From the NCBI GenBank assembly GCA_963792875.1, contig CAWBXV010000008.1:119586-183585 (forward strand): 64,000 bases of DNA, given 5' to 3'. A program made the position numbers and the translations under genes. Below the pieces are notes generated by a model. The model had not been told where the DNA came from. It saw nothing but the letters and a program-made list of their open reading frames with translations, and did no database searches. This document shows positions 35,396-44,563 of the stretch, piece after piece (the stretch's first letter is position 1; every line of letters begins with the position of its first letter). This DNA comes from JAHEGP01 sp963792875 (GTDB lineage Bacteria; Pseudomonadota; Gammaproteobacteria; Pseudomonadales; JAHEGP01).

Positions 35396-36228
35396 GAGGC
35401 GACATCCGGCTGGTCGGGCCGCTCCGCCACGGCGCTGCGGGCGGCGGGCTCCCGGTAGTAGACCTCGCCCCGCCGGGCCGTCAGCACCTCGCAGCCGTCG
35501 GCGGTGACCGCCAGGGTGTGCTCCCACTGTGCCGAGGGTCGGCGGTCAGCGGTGGTGACGGTCCAGCCGTCCTTGCGGTTCAGGCGCGTCTTGTGGCCGC
35601 CGGCGTTGATCATGGGCTCGATGGTGAAGGTCATGCCCTGCTGGATGGCCAGGCCCTGGCCGGGCCTGCCGTAGTGCATCACCTGCGGGTCCTCGTGGAA
35701 GACGCGCCCGATGCCGTGGCCGCAGTATTCGCGCACCACCGAGTAGTGGCTGGCCTCGGCGTGCGTCTGGATGATGTGGCCGATGTCGCCGAGGGTGATG
35801 CCCGGCCGGACCATGTCGATGGCCCGGTACAGGCATTCCTGGGTGACGCGGATCAGGCGGGTGAGGTGGGGTTCGCACCGTCCCACCTCGAACATGGCGC
35901 TGGTGTCGCCGTGAAAGCCGTCTTTGATCACGGTGATATCGATGTTGACGATGTCGCCCTGTCTGAGCACCTTGGTGTCCGACGGAATGCCGTGGCACAC
36001 CACCTGGTTGACCGAGGTGCAGATGGACTTGGGGAATCCCCGGTAGTTGAGCGGCGCCGGCACGGCGCCCTGGACATTGACGATGTAGTCGTGGCAGATG
36101 CGGTCCAGCTCGCCGGTGCTGACGCCGGGGACCACGTAGGGGCCGATCATTTCCAGGACTTCGGCGGCCAGGCGGCCGGCCACGCGCATGCAGGCGACTT
36201 CTTCGGGCGATTTGATGGTGACAGCCAT
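35392..36228 (-). CDS. map: methionine aminopeptidase type I
   Basis: Map removes the initiator methionine from nascent proteins. The 278-residue product carries the metal ligands in NIDITV, FHGDTSA, GHGIGRVFHEDP, TIEPMI and QWEHTLAV. It is longer than the usual 264 residues because of a C-terminal extension, which includes ERPDQPD from a sequence like one unit of the 15-bp repeats elsewhere in the window. It is divergent from rpsB, and no strong ribosome site is seen. Confidence 0.95.
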   Translation of the reverse strand: MAVTIKSPEEVACMRVAGRLAAEVLEMIGPYVVPGVSTGELDRICHDYIVNVQGAVPAPLNYRGFPKSICTSVNQVVCHGIPSDTKVLRQGDIVNIDITVIKDGFHGDTSAMFEVGRCEPHLTRLIRVTQECLYRAIDMVRPGITLGDIGHIIQTHAEASHYSVVREYCGHGIGRVFHEDPQVMHYGRPGQGLAIQQGMTFTIEPMINAGGHKTRLNRKDGWTVTTADRRPSAQWEHTLAVTADGCEVLTARRGEVYYREPAARSAVAERPDQPDVAS

Positions 36229-36574
36229 GATTTGCGGAGGGCTCGTTCAACAGATGAGCCGCAGATTTTAAACGATCTTGGCCGGCATTGCGCGTAATCC
36301 GGCATTGCCGGCGCCGGCGGCGGGTGCGCGGCGACGCCGGTCGGCTTTCCGCAGGGCGGCATCTATGGTATAAAGCGCGGCTGCGTGGCCCTGGGCTGCC
36401 GTTGGTACGGCTGCCGCTGGCTGCGCGGAGCAATCAAATCCACACATGCACCGTCACAGGCCTCTGGGTGCCCGGGCCGGCCATCGCGCCGGCGGCGGGT
36501 TGAGGAATGGGGTGCATGGAGGCCCAACCCGGACCGCGCTGTCGCGCGCGGTCATACAACGCAAGGTAACGATC
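36229..36574. other. map-rpsB divergent intergenic region
   Basis: A 346-bp gap with no supported gene. It holds an rpsB extended -10 at 36366-36374 and, for map, a TAAAAT at 36270-36265 on the minus strand. The roughly 195-base rpsB leader downstream of the promoter is where ribosomal protein S2 autoregulates in related bacteria; no specific structure is claimed here. Confidence 0.6.
36366..36374 (+). promoter_or_regulatory. extended -10 promoter of rpsB
   Basis: TGG-TATAAA forms an extended -10, with a weak TTTCCG 17 bp upstream as -35. It lies 200 bases before the rpsB ATG, implying a long leader. Confidence 0.5.
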
Positions 36575-37336
36575 ATGGCAACAGTCAGCATGCGAGAACT
36601 GCTGCAAGCCGGCGCCCACTTCGGGCATCAGGCTCGCTACTGGAACCCGAAGATGGGCAAGTACATTTTCGGCGTCCGCAACAAGATCCACATCATCAAC
36701 CTCGAGCAGACGGTGCCCGCCCTGAACGAAGCGCTCGGCTTCGTCAAGAATCTGGCGGCCAACAACAACAAGATCCTGCTGGTGGGCACCAAGCGCGCCG
36801 CCGGCAAGATCGTCCAGGAAGAGGCCCAGCGCGTGGGTACGCCCTACGTCAGCCATCGCTGGCTGGGCGGCATGCTCACCAACTACAAGACCATCCGCCT
36901 GTCTATCCGCCGCTACACCGAGCTGCAGCAGCAGATGGTCGACGGCACCTTCGACAAGCTCACCAAGAAGGAAGCCCTGATGCGCCAGCGCGAGATGGAG
37001 AAGCTGGAGCGCTCCATCGGCGGCATCAAGGACATGGGCGGCCTGCCCGATGCGCTGTTCGTCATCGACGTCGATCACGAGCGCATTGCCATCCTGGAAG
37101 CCAACAAGCTGGGCATCCCGGTGATCGGCATCGTCGACAGCAACAGCAACCCCGATGGCGTCGACTACGTCATTCCCGCCAATGACGACGCCATTCGCGC
37201 CATCAAGCTCTATGTCAGGGCGGTCGGCGATGCCATCGCCGAGGGCAAGAATCAGGCGGCCGGCGGCGTCAGCCCGGATGAGTTCATGGAAGTCGAGGGC
37301 GAGGCCCCGGCGCCTTCCAGCAGCACCGAGGCCTGA
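36575..37336 (+). CDS. rpsB: 30S ribosomal protein S2
   Basis: S2 is part of the 30S body. The 253-residue product begins with the conserved VSMRELLQAGAHFGHQ and contains RYWNPKMGKYIFG, RWLGGMLTN and the IGIVDSNSNPDG block. The ATG at 36575 follows GCAAGG; longer in-frame starts would precede the conserved N-terminus. First gene of the rpsB-tsf-pyrH-frr cluster. Confidence 0.98.
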   Translation: MATVSMRELLQAGAHFGHQARYWNPKMGKYIFGVRNKIHIINLEQTVPALNEALGFVKNLAANNNKILLVGTKRAAGKIVQEEAQRVGTPYVSHRWLGGMLTNYKTIRLSIRRYTELQQQMVDGTFDKLTKKEALMRQREMEKLERSIGGIKDMGGLPDALFVIDVDHERIAILEANKLGIPVIGIVDSNSNPDGVDYVIPANDDAIRAIKLYVRAVGDAIAEGKNQAAGGVSPDEFMEVEGEAPAPSSSTEA

Positions 37337-37340
37337 TCGC

Positions 37341-37379
37341 GGTGGCGCCCTGCGGATCGCTCCGCGCGGCGCCGCCACC
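37341..37379 (+). terminator. hairpin between rpsB and tsf
   Basis: GGTGGC...GCCACC closes a long stem whose tip is GCGGA-TCGC-TCCGC, starting 5 bases after the rpsB stop. There is no T-run, so it may be a partial (attenuating) terminator or a processing site, as in other bacteria where tsf is expressed apart from rpsB. Confidence 0.45.
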
Positions 37380-37497
37380 CCGGGCAGCGCTGAGCGTCCG
37401 GACTCGGCTGCCGGGCAGGCGATAATCATGGCAGCGGCGCCCGCCGACGGCTCGGTCGCGAGCGCCGCACCGCACAGAATTTTCAGGAGTTGACGAC

Positions 37498-38361
37498 ATG
37501 GCAGCAGTATCCGCCGCATTGGTTAAAGAGTTACGGGAGCGCACCGGCCTGGGTATGCTCGACTGCAAGAAAGCCCTGGAGGCCGCCGCGGGCGACATCG
37601 ATCAGGCCATCGAGGACCTGCGCAAGTCCAGCGGCATGAAGGCCGCCAAGAAATCCGGCCGCATCGCCGCCGAGGGCGTGATCGCCGTGCGCACGTCCGG
37701 CGACGGGGCCAGCGCCATGCTGCTGGAAGTCAACAGCGAGACCGATTTCGTGGCGCGCGACGCGGGCTTTCTGGCCTTCGTCGACCAGGTCGCCGATGCC
37801 GCCTTCGCCAGCCGCAGCGACGACGTCGCCGCGCTGATGGCCGGCGCGCTGGAGGAGGCGCGGCAGGCGCTGGTACAGAAGATCGGCGAGAACATCGGCG
37901 TGCGCCGCATCGCCTGGCAGTCCGCCGAGGGTGGCACCGTCGGCAGCTACGTGCACAGCAACTACCGCATCGGCGTGCTGGTCGCCCTCGAGGGCGGCAA
38001 TGCGGAGCTGGCCAAAGACGTCGCCATGCACGTGGCGGCGGTCAGTCCGCAGTTCGTCACCCCCGATGCCGTGCCGGCGGAGGTCGTGGCGAAGGAGAAG
38101 GAGATCTACGTCGCCCAGTCGCAGGACAGCGGCAAGCCGGCCGACATCATCGAGAAGATGGTCAGCGGCCGCGTGCGCAAGTTCCTGCAGGAGGTGAGCC
38201 TCAGCGAGCAGCCCTTCGTCAAGGACCCGGACGTGAAGGTCGGCGAGCTGGTGAAGAAGGCAGGCGCCGCGCTGGTGTCTTTCGTGCGCTTTGAGGTCGG
38301 CGAGGGCATCGAGAAGGAGAAGGTCGACTTCGCCGCCGAGGTGGCCGCACAGCTGAAGTGA
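37498..38361 (+). CDS. tsf: elongation factor Ts
   Basis: EF-Ts exchanges GDP for GTP on EF-Tu. The 287-residue product has the N-terminal UBA-like VKELRERTGLGMLDCKKAL, the TDFVARD motif of the core and the usual coiled-coil insert. CAGGAGT precedes the ATG. Confidence 0.98.
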   Translation: MAAVSAALVKELRERTGLGMLDCKKALEAAAGDIDQAIEDLRKSSGMKAAKKSGRIAAEGVIAVRTSGDGASAMLLEVNSETDFVARDAGFLAFVDQVADAAFASRSDDVAALMAGALEEARQALVQKIGENIGVRRIAWQSAEGGTVGSYVHSNYRIGVLVALEGGNAELAKDVAMHVAAVSPQFVTPDAVPAEVVAKEKEIYVAQSQDSGKPADIIEKMVSGRVRKFLQEVSLSEQPFVKDPDVKVGELVKKAGAALVSFVRFEVGEGIEKEKVDFAAEVAAQLK

Positions 38362-38370
38362 TCCCGGGGG

Positions 38371-38405
38371 CGGGCTGCCGCGCAGGCAGCGCGGGTGGCA
38401 GCCCG
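38371..38405 (+). terminator. hairpin between tsf and pyrH
   Basis: CGGGCTGCC and GGCAGCCCG form a perfect 9-bp stem with an inner GCGC-AGGCA-GCGC stem-loop. It begins 10 bases after the tsf stop. No uridine run follows, so read-through to pyrH is likely. Confidence 0.45.
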
Positions 38406-38448
38406 TTGCCGGCCCTTTGTTCACCAACATCAACCTGACGGAATCGCT

Positions 38449-39171
38449 ATGGGCAAGACCCCTGAGAGACGTTACAAGCGCATATTGCTCAAGCTCAGCG
38501 GCGAAGCGCTCATGGGCGACATGGGCTTTGGCATCGATCCCAAGGTGCTCGACAAGACGGCGCTGGAGATCGGCCAGCTCATCGGCATCGGCGTCGAGGT
38601 CGGCATGGTGATCGGCGGCGGCAACCTGTTCCGCGGCGCGGCGCTCAGCGCCGCCGGGCTCGACCGCGTGACCGGCGACCACATGGGCATGCTGGCGACG
38701 GTCATGAACGCGCTGGCCATGCGCGATGCCCTGGAGCGCTCCAACATCCCCACGCGGGTGATGTCGGCCATTCCCATGAGCGGCGTGGTGGAGCGCTACG
38801 ACCGCCGCAATGCCATGCGCTTTCTGAGTCAGGGTGACGTGGTTATTTTTTCCGCCGGCACCGGCAATCCCTTCTTTACCACCGATTCCGCGGCCTGCCT
38901 GCGCGGCATCGAGATCAATGCCGAGCTGGTGCTCAAGGCCACCAAGGTCGACGGCGTGTATACTGACGATCCCATGCGCAACCCGGACGCGGTCAAGTAC
39001 GACCGCCTCACCTTTGACGAGGCGCTGGAGCGGAAACTGGGCGTCATGGACCTGACGGCGATCTGCCTGTGCCGGGATCATCAGCTGCCAGTGCGGGTCT
39101 TCCAGATGGAGAAGGTCGGCGCGCTGCTGAACATCGTGCGCGGCGGCGACGAAGGCACACTTATCGAGTAA
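38449..39171 (+). CDS. pyrH: uridylate kinase
   Basis: PyrH phosphorylates UMP to UDP. The 240-residue product has the amino-acid-kinase signature ILLKLSGEALMG, GGGNLFRG and TDSAACLRGIEINAE. Start at ATG 38449; an in-frame start at 38395 would precede the family N-terminus. In cluster with tsf and frr. Confidence 0.98.
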   Translation: MGKTPERRYKRILLKLSGEALMGDMGFGIDPKVLDKTALEIGQLIGIGVEVGMVIGGGNLFRGAALSAAGLDRVTGDHMGMLATVMNALAMRDALERSNIPTRVMSAIPMSGVVERYDRRNAMRFLSQGDVVIFSAGTGNPFFTTDSAACLRGIEINAELVLKATKVDGVYTDDPMRNPDAVKYDRLTFDEALERKLGVMDLTAICLCRDHQLPVRVFQMEKVGALLNIVRGGDEGTLIE

Positions 39172-39189
39172 GCACCGGGGGAGCATCGG

Positions 39190-39747
39190 GTGATCGACGA
39201 CATCAAGAGTGACGCGCAGCAGCGCATGAAAAAAACGCTGGAGGCCCTGGCTTCCACCTTCAGCCGCATCCGCACGGGCAGGGCCCACCCGGGCATCCTC
39301 GATGGCATCATGGTGCCCTATTACGGCAACGATACGCCGTTGAGCCAGATGGCCAATATCAGCGTCGAAGATGCCCGCACGCTGTCCATCTCGCCCTGGG
39401 AGCGGCAGCTGGTGCCGGCCATCGAGAAGGCGATCCTCAAGTCCGACCTGGGTCTGAACCCCTCCACCAGCGGCAATGTCATTCGCCTGCCGATGCCGGC
39501 CCTGACCGAGGAGACCCGCAAGGGCTATACCAAGCAGGCCCGGCAGGAGGCCGAGCACGCGCGGGTGTCCATACGCAACATCCGGCGCGATGCGCTCGGC
39601 GAGTTGAAGGAGCTGGTCAAGGAGAAGGAGATCAGCGAGGATGAGGAGCGCCGCGCCCAGGACGAGGTGCAGAAGCTGACCGACAAGTTCGTGGCCAGCA
39701 TCGACGCCAGCCTCGCCGCGAAAGAAGCGGATCTGATGCAAATCTAG
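39190..39747 (+). CDS. frr: ribosome recycling factor
   Basis: Frr splits post-termination ribosomes with EF-G. The 185-residue product has the expected length and motifs FSRIRTGRAHPGILDGI, SISPWER and the C-terminal helix DEVQKLTDKF. The start is GTG at 39190. Confidence 0.98.
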   Translation: MIDDIKSDAQQRMKKTLEALASTFSRIRTGRAHPGILDGIMVPYYGNDTPLSQMANISVEDARTLSISPWERQLVPAIEKAILKSDLGLNPSTSGNVIRLPMPALTEETRKGYTKQARQEAEHARVSIRNIRRDALGELKELVKEKEISEDEERRAQDEVQKLTDKFVASIDASLAAKEADLMQI

Positions 39748-39863
39748 GGGCTCCCGGGCCGGGGAGGGCGCTGGAACCAAGCAGTGTGCTCCTGTGTGCC
39801 CGCCGCCGGCAGCAGGGAGCGCGCCGGCGTGCGACCTCAGCGAACTAGGCTACTGGTAACGTC

Positions 39864-40637
39864 ATGTCCGACCAACATCCCGGCCCGCAGCCGGCTGGTG
39901 GCGTCCCTCACGCCGGGGCGGTGCCGGCGCACGTCGCCATCATCATGGATGGCAACAATCGCTGGGCTAAGCAGCGCAAGCTGAGCGAGGTGGCGGCCGG
40001 CCACAAGGCGGGCGTCGAGACCATCCGCTCCATCCTCGAGGCCTGCGAAACCCACGGCGTCGCCATTCTCACCCTGTTCGCTTTCAGCAGTGAAAACTGG
40101 CTGCGTCCGCGCAGCGAGGTCGAGGCGCTGATGGCGCTGTTCTCCGGCTATCTCACCCGGGAGACGCCCGAGCTGCATCGGCGCAATATCCGCATGCGCT
40201 TCATCGGCCGGCGCGACCGCTTCAGCCGCAAGATTCAGCAGAAGATGGCGCAGTCCGAGTCCATCACCCGCGACAACAGCGGCGGCGTGCTGGTGATCGC
40301 CGCGGACTACGGCGGCAAGTGGGACATCGCCGAGGCGGCCCGGAGCATCGCCCGCGAGGTCGCCGCGGGCGAGCTCGGCCTCGACGATGTCGATGAGCAG
40401 CTGGTCGATGCGCGGGTCTGCCTGGCCGACCTGCCGTGGCCCGACCTGCTCATCCGCACGGGGGGTGACCACCGCATCAGCAATTTCCTGTTGTGGCAGT
40501 GCGCCTACGCCGAATTCTACTTCACCGAGAAATACTGGCCCGATTTCACCGAGGCGGATTTCCTGGCGGCGCTGCGGGATTTTTCCCGGCGCGAGCGCCG
40601 CTTCGGCAAAACCAGCGAACAGGTGCTGGAGGGATGA
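39864..40637 (+). CDS. uppS: undecaprenyl diphosphate synthase
   Basis: UppS makes the C55 carrier lipid of peptidoglycan and O-antigen synthesis. The 257-residue product has HVAIIMDGNNRWAKQR, FAFSSENWLRP and IRTGGDHRISNFLLWQ, typical of cis-prenyltransferases. Confidence 0.97.
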   Translation: MSDQHPGPQPAGGVPHAGAVPAHVAIIMDGNNRWAKQRKLSEVAAGHKAGVETIRSILEACETHGVAILTLFAFSSENWLRPRSEVEALMALFSGYLTRETPELHRRNIRMRFIGRRDRFSRKIQQKMAQSESITRDNSGGVLVIAADYGGKWDIAEAARSIAREVAAGELGLDDVDEQLVDARVCLADLPWPDLLIRTGGDHRISNFLLWQCAYAEFYFTEKYWPDFTEADFLAALRDFSRRERRFGKTSEQVLEG

Positions 40638-40690
40638 CGCACGGCGCCGGCTGCCGCGCGCCGTCGCCCTGTTTTTACCCCGTCAGCTGA

Positions 40691-40699
40691 TGCTATATT
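40691..40699 (+). promoter_or_regulatory. possible extended -10 before cdsA
   Basis: TGC-TATATT stands 83 bases before the cdsA ATG in the 145-bp uppS-cdsA gap. It may give an internal promoter for the envelope genes; no -35 is evident. Confidence 0.35.
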
Positions 40700-40782
40700 G
40701 GGCCACTCAGTAAGCCGCCGGCGGTGCGCGCCGCCGCCGCTGGCGCCGTCCGCCACGAAAATAACGCATAATAGGTCCGCCC

Positions 40783-41619
40783 ATGCTCAGACAACGCGTC
40801 ATCACCGCCATCGTCCTCGTCGCCATCCTGCTGGCGTTTCTGTTCGCCCCGTTCGCGGCCAGCCTGGCCTTTTTTGCGCTGGTGATCACGCTGGCAGGGT
40901 GGGAGTGGGGTGGCCTGGTGCCCTTCGCCAGCGCCGGCAGGGTGCTGTATGCGCTGGTGATCGCCGCGCTGCTCGGCGGCTGCTGGTGGCTGCTGCTCGA
41001 CGGCGACCGCATCGACATGCACGCGGCCAGGGACATTCTCGGCGGCGCGTGTGTGGTCTGGGCCATCCTGCTGCTGTGGGTGATCACCTACCCCGGCAGC
41101 GCGGCCATCTGGGGCACCCGGCCGGCGCTGGTGGTGCTGGGCATCGTGGTGCTGGTGCCGGCCTGGGTGGGGTTGGCCTTTCTGCGCCTGCACGAGCAGG
41201 GCGCCTGGCTCATCCTCTATGTGATCGGGCTGGTGGTGTGCGCTGACACGGGCGCCTATTTCACCGGGCGCGCGCTGGGCAAGCACAAGATGGCGCCCAG
41301 GGTGAGCCCCGGCAAGACGCTCGAGGGGCTCGCCGGCGGCATGGCGACGGTGGCGCTGTTTGCGGTGGTGGTGAGCTTCCTGCTGGCGCCGGTCGGCCTG
41401 CCGGTGGGGTCGCTGCTGGTGCTGTCGCTGTGCGCGGGGATGGCCTCGGTGCTGGGCGATCTGGTCGAGAGCATGGCCAAGCGCCATGCCGGCGTCAAGG
41501 ACAGCGGCACGCTGCTGCCAGGGCACGGCGGGGTGCTCGACCGCATCGACAGCCTGGCGGCCGCCATCCCCGTGTTCAGCTTTGGCATGGTGGTCATGCA
41601 ACTCCAGCGCGGTCTTTAA
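40783..41619 (+). CDS. cdsA: phosphatidate cytidylyltransferase
   Basis: CdsA makes CDP-diacylglycerol, the precursor of all phospholipids, in the inner membrane. The 278-residue product has about eight hydrophobic segments and the signature MAKRHAGVKDSGTLLPGHGG followed by LDRIDSL. Confidence 0.96.
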   Translation: MLRQRVITAIVLVAILLAFLFAPFAASLAFFALVITLAGWEWGGLVPFASAGRVLYALVIAALLGGCWWLLLDGDRIDMHAARDILGGACVVWAILLLWVITYPGSAAIWGTRPALVVLGIVVLVPAWVGLAFLRLHEQGAWLILYVIGLVVCADTGAYFTGRALGKHKMAPRVSPGKTLEGLAGGMATVALFAVVVSFLLAPVGLPVGSLLVLSLCAGMASVLGDLVESMAKRHAGVKDSGTLLPGHGGVLDRIDSLAAAIPVFSFGMVVMQLQRGL

Positions 41620-41621
41620 TC

Positions 41622-42803
41622 ATGCAGAATGTGGTCATCCTCGGTTCCACCGGTTCCATCGGCGAGAATACGCTCGATGTGATTGCCCGCCATCCGGATC
41701 GCTACCGGGTTCTGGCCCTGACCTGCCATCGCAACACCGAGCTGCTGCTGCGGCAGGTGCGCGCCTTCTCGCCGCGCTACGTCGTCGTCACGGATGCCGC
41801 GGCAGCCGCCGGCGCGCGGCGCAAGCTGCTGGCGCTGAGCCCCGGCATCGCAGTGCTCGAGGGCCTGCCGGGGCTGTGCGAGGTGGCCTCCCACCCGGAT
41901 GCCGATGCGGTGATGGCCGCCATCGTCGGTGCGGCGGGGCTCGAGCCCACCCTGGCGGCGGTGGTGGCGGGCAAGCGCGTGCTGCTCGCCAACAAGGAGT
42001 CGCTGGTCATGTCGGGCCCGCTGTTCATGCGCGCGGTCAGAGATCACGGCGCCACGCTGCTGCCCATCGACAGCGAACACAACGCCATCTTCCAGTGCAT
42101 GCCCCCTGGCTATCGGGGCGGGCTCGACGGGCATGGCGTGGCGCGCATTCTGCTGACGGCCTCAGGCGGCCCCTTCCGGCTGCACAGCAGGGCCGAGCTG
42201 GAACTCGTCACGCCGGCCCAGGCCGTCGCCCATCCCAACTGGTCGATGGGGCAGAAGATATCGGTCGACTCCGCCACCCTGATGAACAAGGGGCTCGAGC
42301 TGATAGAGGCCTGCTACCTGTTCGATACCACGGCCGACCGGGTTGAGGTCGTGGTGCACCCCCAGAGTATTATCCACTCGATGGTCGAGTACATCGACGG
42401 CTCGGTGCTGGCGCAGCTGGGCAACCCGGACATGCGCACGCCCATCGCTCACGGCCTGGCGTGGCCGGCGCGCATCGCCGCCGGCGTGCCCAGTCTCGAT
42501 ATCATCGCCGCCGCGCGCCTCGACTTCGCCGCCCCGGACGTCGAACGCTTCCCCTGCCTGCGGCTGGCGCGCACGGCCTGCGAGGCGGGCGGCACGGCCA
42601 GCGCCGTGCTCAACGCCGCCAATGAAGTGGCGGTGGAGGCGTTTCTGGCCGGCCGCATCGGTTTCCTGGCGATCGCCGAGCTCATCGAGCGCGTCATGCT
42701 GCGCTGCGAAAGTTTTGAACCCGTCGACATTGCCGCAGTCAAAGCCGCAGACGCCGAGGCGAGGGCAGAGGCGCGCCAGCTGCTGCAGGCGGTCAGCGCC
42801 TGA
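41622..42803 (+). CDS. dxr: 1-deoxy-D-xylulose 5-phosphate reductoisomerase
   Basis: Dxr forms MEP, the committed intermediate of the non-mevalonate isoprenoid route. The 393-residue product has the NADPH motif LGSTGSIGENTLDVI, the metal-binding IDSEHNAIFQ and the flexible-loop HPNWSMGQKISVDSATLMNK region. ATG at 41622, 2 bp after cdsA. Confidence 0.97.
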   Translation: MQNVVILGSTGSIGENTLDVIARHPDRYRVLALTCHRNTELLLRQVRAFSPRYVVVTDAAAAAGARRKLLALSPGIAVLEGLPGLCEVASHPDADAVMAAIVGAAGLEPTLAAVVAGKRVLLANKESLVMSGPLFMRAVRDHGATLLPIDSEHNAIFQCMPPGYRGGLDGHGVARILLTASGGPFRLHSRAELELVTPAQAVAHPNWSMGQKISVDSATLMNKGLELIEACYLFDTTADRVEVVVHPQSIIHSMVEYIDGSVLAQLGNPDMRTPIAHGLAWPARIAAGVPSLDIIAAARLDFAAPDVERFPCLRLARTACEAGGTASAVLNAANEVAVEAFLAGRIGFLAIAELIERVMLRCESFEPVDIAAVKAADAEARAEARQLLQAVSA

Positions 42804-42902
42804 TGGCGTCCCCGCTGCCGCGGTGCGCTGGTATGAACCTGGCGATGGCGCCGCTGCCAATGGCCGGCGATGTCGCGGTAGCCCCCCGGAGGCTGGTGCT
42901 CC

Positions 42903-44261
42903 ATGATTGATCTGCTGTGGGACGTCATCGTCGTCCTGTTTACCTTCGGCCTGCTGGTCACGCTGCACGAATACGGGCACTTCTGGGTCGCCCGCCGCTG
43001 CGGCGTGCAGGTGCTGCGCTTTGCCATCGGCTTCGGCAAGCCGCTGCTGCGCTGGAAGGACCGCCTGGGTACCGAGTACGTGGTCTGTGCGCTGCCGCTG
43101 GGCGGTTATGTCAAGATGCTCGACGAGCGCGAGGGCCCGGTGGCCGAGGCCGACCTCCCGCGAGCCTTCAACCGGCAGCCGCTGCGCGCTCGCACGGCCG
43201 TGGTCGCGGCCGGCCCGCTGGCCAATTTTCTGCTCGCCATCGTCGCCTACTGGCTGGTGTTCGTGGCGGGTGTGTCGGGCGTCGTGCCCCTGATCGGCAG
43301 CGTGGCGGAGGATTCCATCGCCGACCGCGCCGGTCTGGCGGCCGGCATGGAGATCGTCAGCGTGGACGGCCGTGAGACTCCCACCTGGCGCGCTGTCAAT
43401 CAGCAGCTGCTGCGCCATATCGGCGAGAGCGGCGAGATCGTGTTCGGGCTGCGGGAGGAGGGCACCGACCTGGTATACGAGCGCCGTGCCGCGCTGCAGC
43501 AATGGCTGGTGGGTGCCGAGGAGCCCGATCTGCTGGAGGGCCTGGGGATGGAACCGTGGGCGCCCGTCATCGCGCCGCGCTTCGCCGAGGTGATCGACGG
43601 CAGTCCGGCCGAGCGCGCCGGCATGCAGGCGGGGGACCGGGTGCTGGCGGTCGATGGCCGGCGCATCGCCAGCTGGGAGGCATGGGTCGACGTCGTGCAG
43701 AACAGCCCGGGCGTACCGCTGGAGGTCGAGCTCGAGCGCGCCGGTGCCACGCTGACGCTGACGCTGACGCCGGATGTGGTCCGCGACGATCGCAGCCACG
43801 CCCACGGCCAGGCCGGCGTGCGGGTCGAGCTGCCGCCATTGCCGGACAGCATGGTGCGCGAGTTCCGCTACAACCCGGCGTCGGCGCTGGGGGAGGCCCT
43901 GCAGCAGACCTGGTCCATGACGTTTTTCACCCTGGACTCCATCAAGAAGCTGCTCAGCGGTCTTATTTCACCAAAAAACTTGAGTGGGCCGATCACCATT
44001 GCTAAAGTGGCGACCGCTTCGGCCCAATCCGGCCTCGAGTCGTGGCTGGGTGTCCTGGCGCTGCTGAGCATCAGTCTGGGCGTGTTGAACCTGCTGCCCA
44101 TCCCCGTGCTGGACGGCGGTCATCTGCTGTTCTATCTGGTGGAGTGGGTCAAGGGCAGCCCCCTTTCCGACAGACTGCAGAATCTGGGTTTTCAAGTCGG
44201 CGTCAGCATCGTTCTGGCTCTGATGCTGTTCGCGATTTATAACGACATCAGCCGCCTGTAA
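42903..44261 (+). CDS. rseP: site-2 protease RseP
   Basis: RseP cleaves anti-sigma factor RseA within the membrane, activating the sigma-E envelope response, and clears signal peptides. The 452-residue product has the HEYGH zinc motif (His22, Glu23, His26) in the first helix, two PDZ domains (about residues 115-290) and the NLLPIPVLDGGHL motif in a late helix. Confidence 0.97.
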   Translation: MIDLLWDVIVVLFTFGLLVTLHEYGHFWVARRCGVQVLRFAIGFGKPLLRWKDRLGTEYVVCALPLGGYVKMLDEREGPVAEADLPRAFNRQPLRARTAVVAAGPLANFLLAIVAYWLVFVAGVSGVVPLIGSVAEDSIADRAGLAAGMEIVSVDGRETPTWRAVNQQLLRHIGESGEIVFGLREEGTDLVYERRAALQQWLVGAEEPDLLEGLGMEPWAPVIAPRFAEVIDGSPAERAGMQAGDRVLAVDGRRIASWEAWVDVVQNSPGVPLEVELERAGATLTLTLTPDVVRDDRSHAHGQAGVRVELPPLPDSMVREFRYNPASALGEALQQTWSMTFFTLDSIKKLLSGLISPKNLSGPITIAKVATASAQSGLESWLGVLALLSISLGVLNLLPIPVLDGGHLLFYLVEWVKGSPLSDRLQNLGFQVGVSIVLALMLFAIYNDISRL

Positions 44262-44563
44262 GCCGGTAATGAAGCCCCCGGGTGGTGCGCCCGTGGCAGG
44301 GCAGGGGCCGCGGGCAGCCTGCCCGCGGCAGGCGTTGTGCCGGGCGCAGCGAACCATGACATCATGTTGGGGAAGGTAACATTGCGAGTCAGCCTGATCA
44401 TAGCCAGCGTCCGCGGGCGCCCGCGCCGTCGCGAAAGGGGTCGGCCGGGGCTGGCCGCGCTGCCAGCGGCGCCGCCGCCCGGTGCAGGGTCTGCGCACTC
44501 CCGGGGGCTGCACCTGCCCGCCTCGCGCCATTCCGTCGATCACGCAGATTAAGCCCGCCCTCG
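44262..44563. other. rseP-bamA intergenic region
   Basis: A 302-bp gap with no supported gene. A 9-bp hairpin (CCGCGGGCA, 44308-44328) lies 46 bases after rseP and has no T-run. No match to the sigma-E promoter consensus was found by eye, and no clear sigma-70 promoter either. Confidence 0.5.

Noticed and set aside
32687..35458. Long open frame antisense to glnD (923 codons)
   Set aside because: GC-rich shadow frame on the opposite strand of glnD; its translation is low-complexity, with no family motifs or ribosome site.
37531..39780. 749-codon open frame antisense to tsf, pyrH and frr
   Set aside because: Covers three conserved genes on the other strand; the peptide is His/Ala/Leu-rich shadow sequence.
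43745..43771. CTGACG hexamer repeat in rseP
   Set aside because: Only three copies encoding alternating Thr-Leu in a PDZ-domain strand; ordinary beta-strand coding, not a mobile repeat.
44262..44563. sigma-E promoter before bamA
   Set aside because: No match to GGAACTT with a TCTAA-type -10 was found in the gap.
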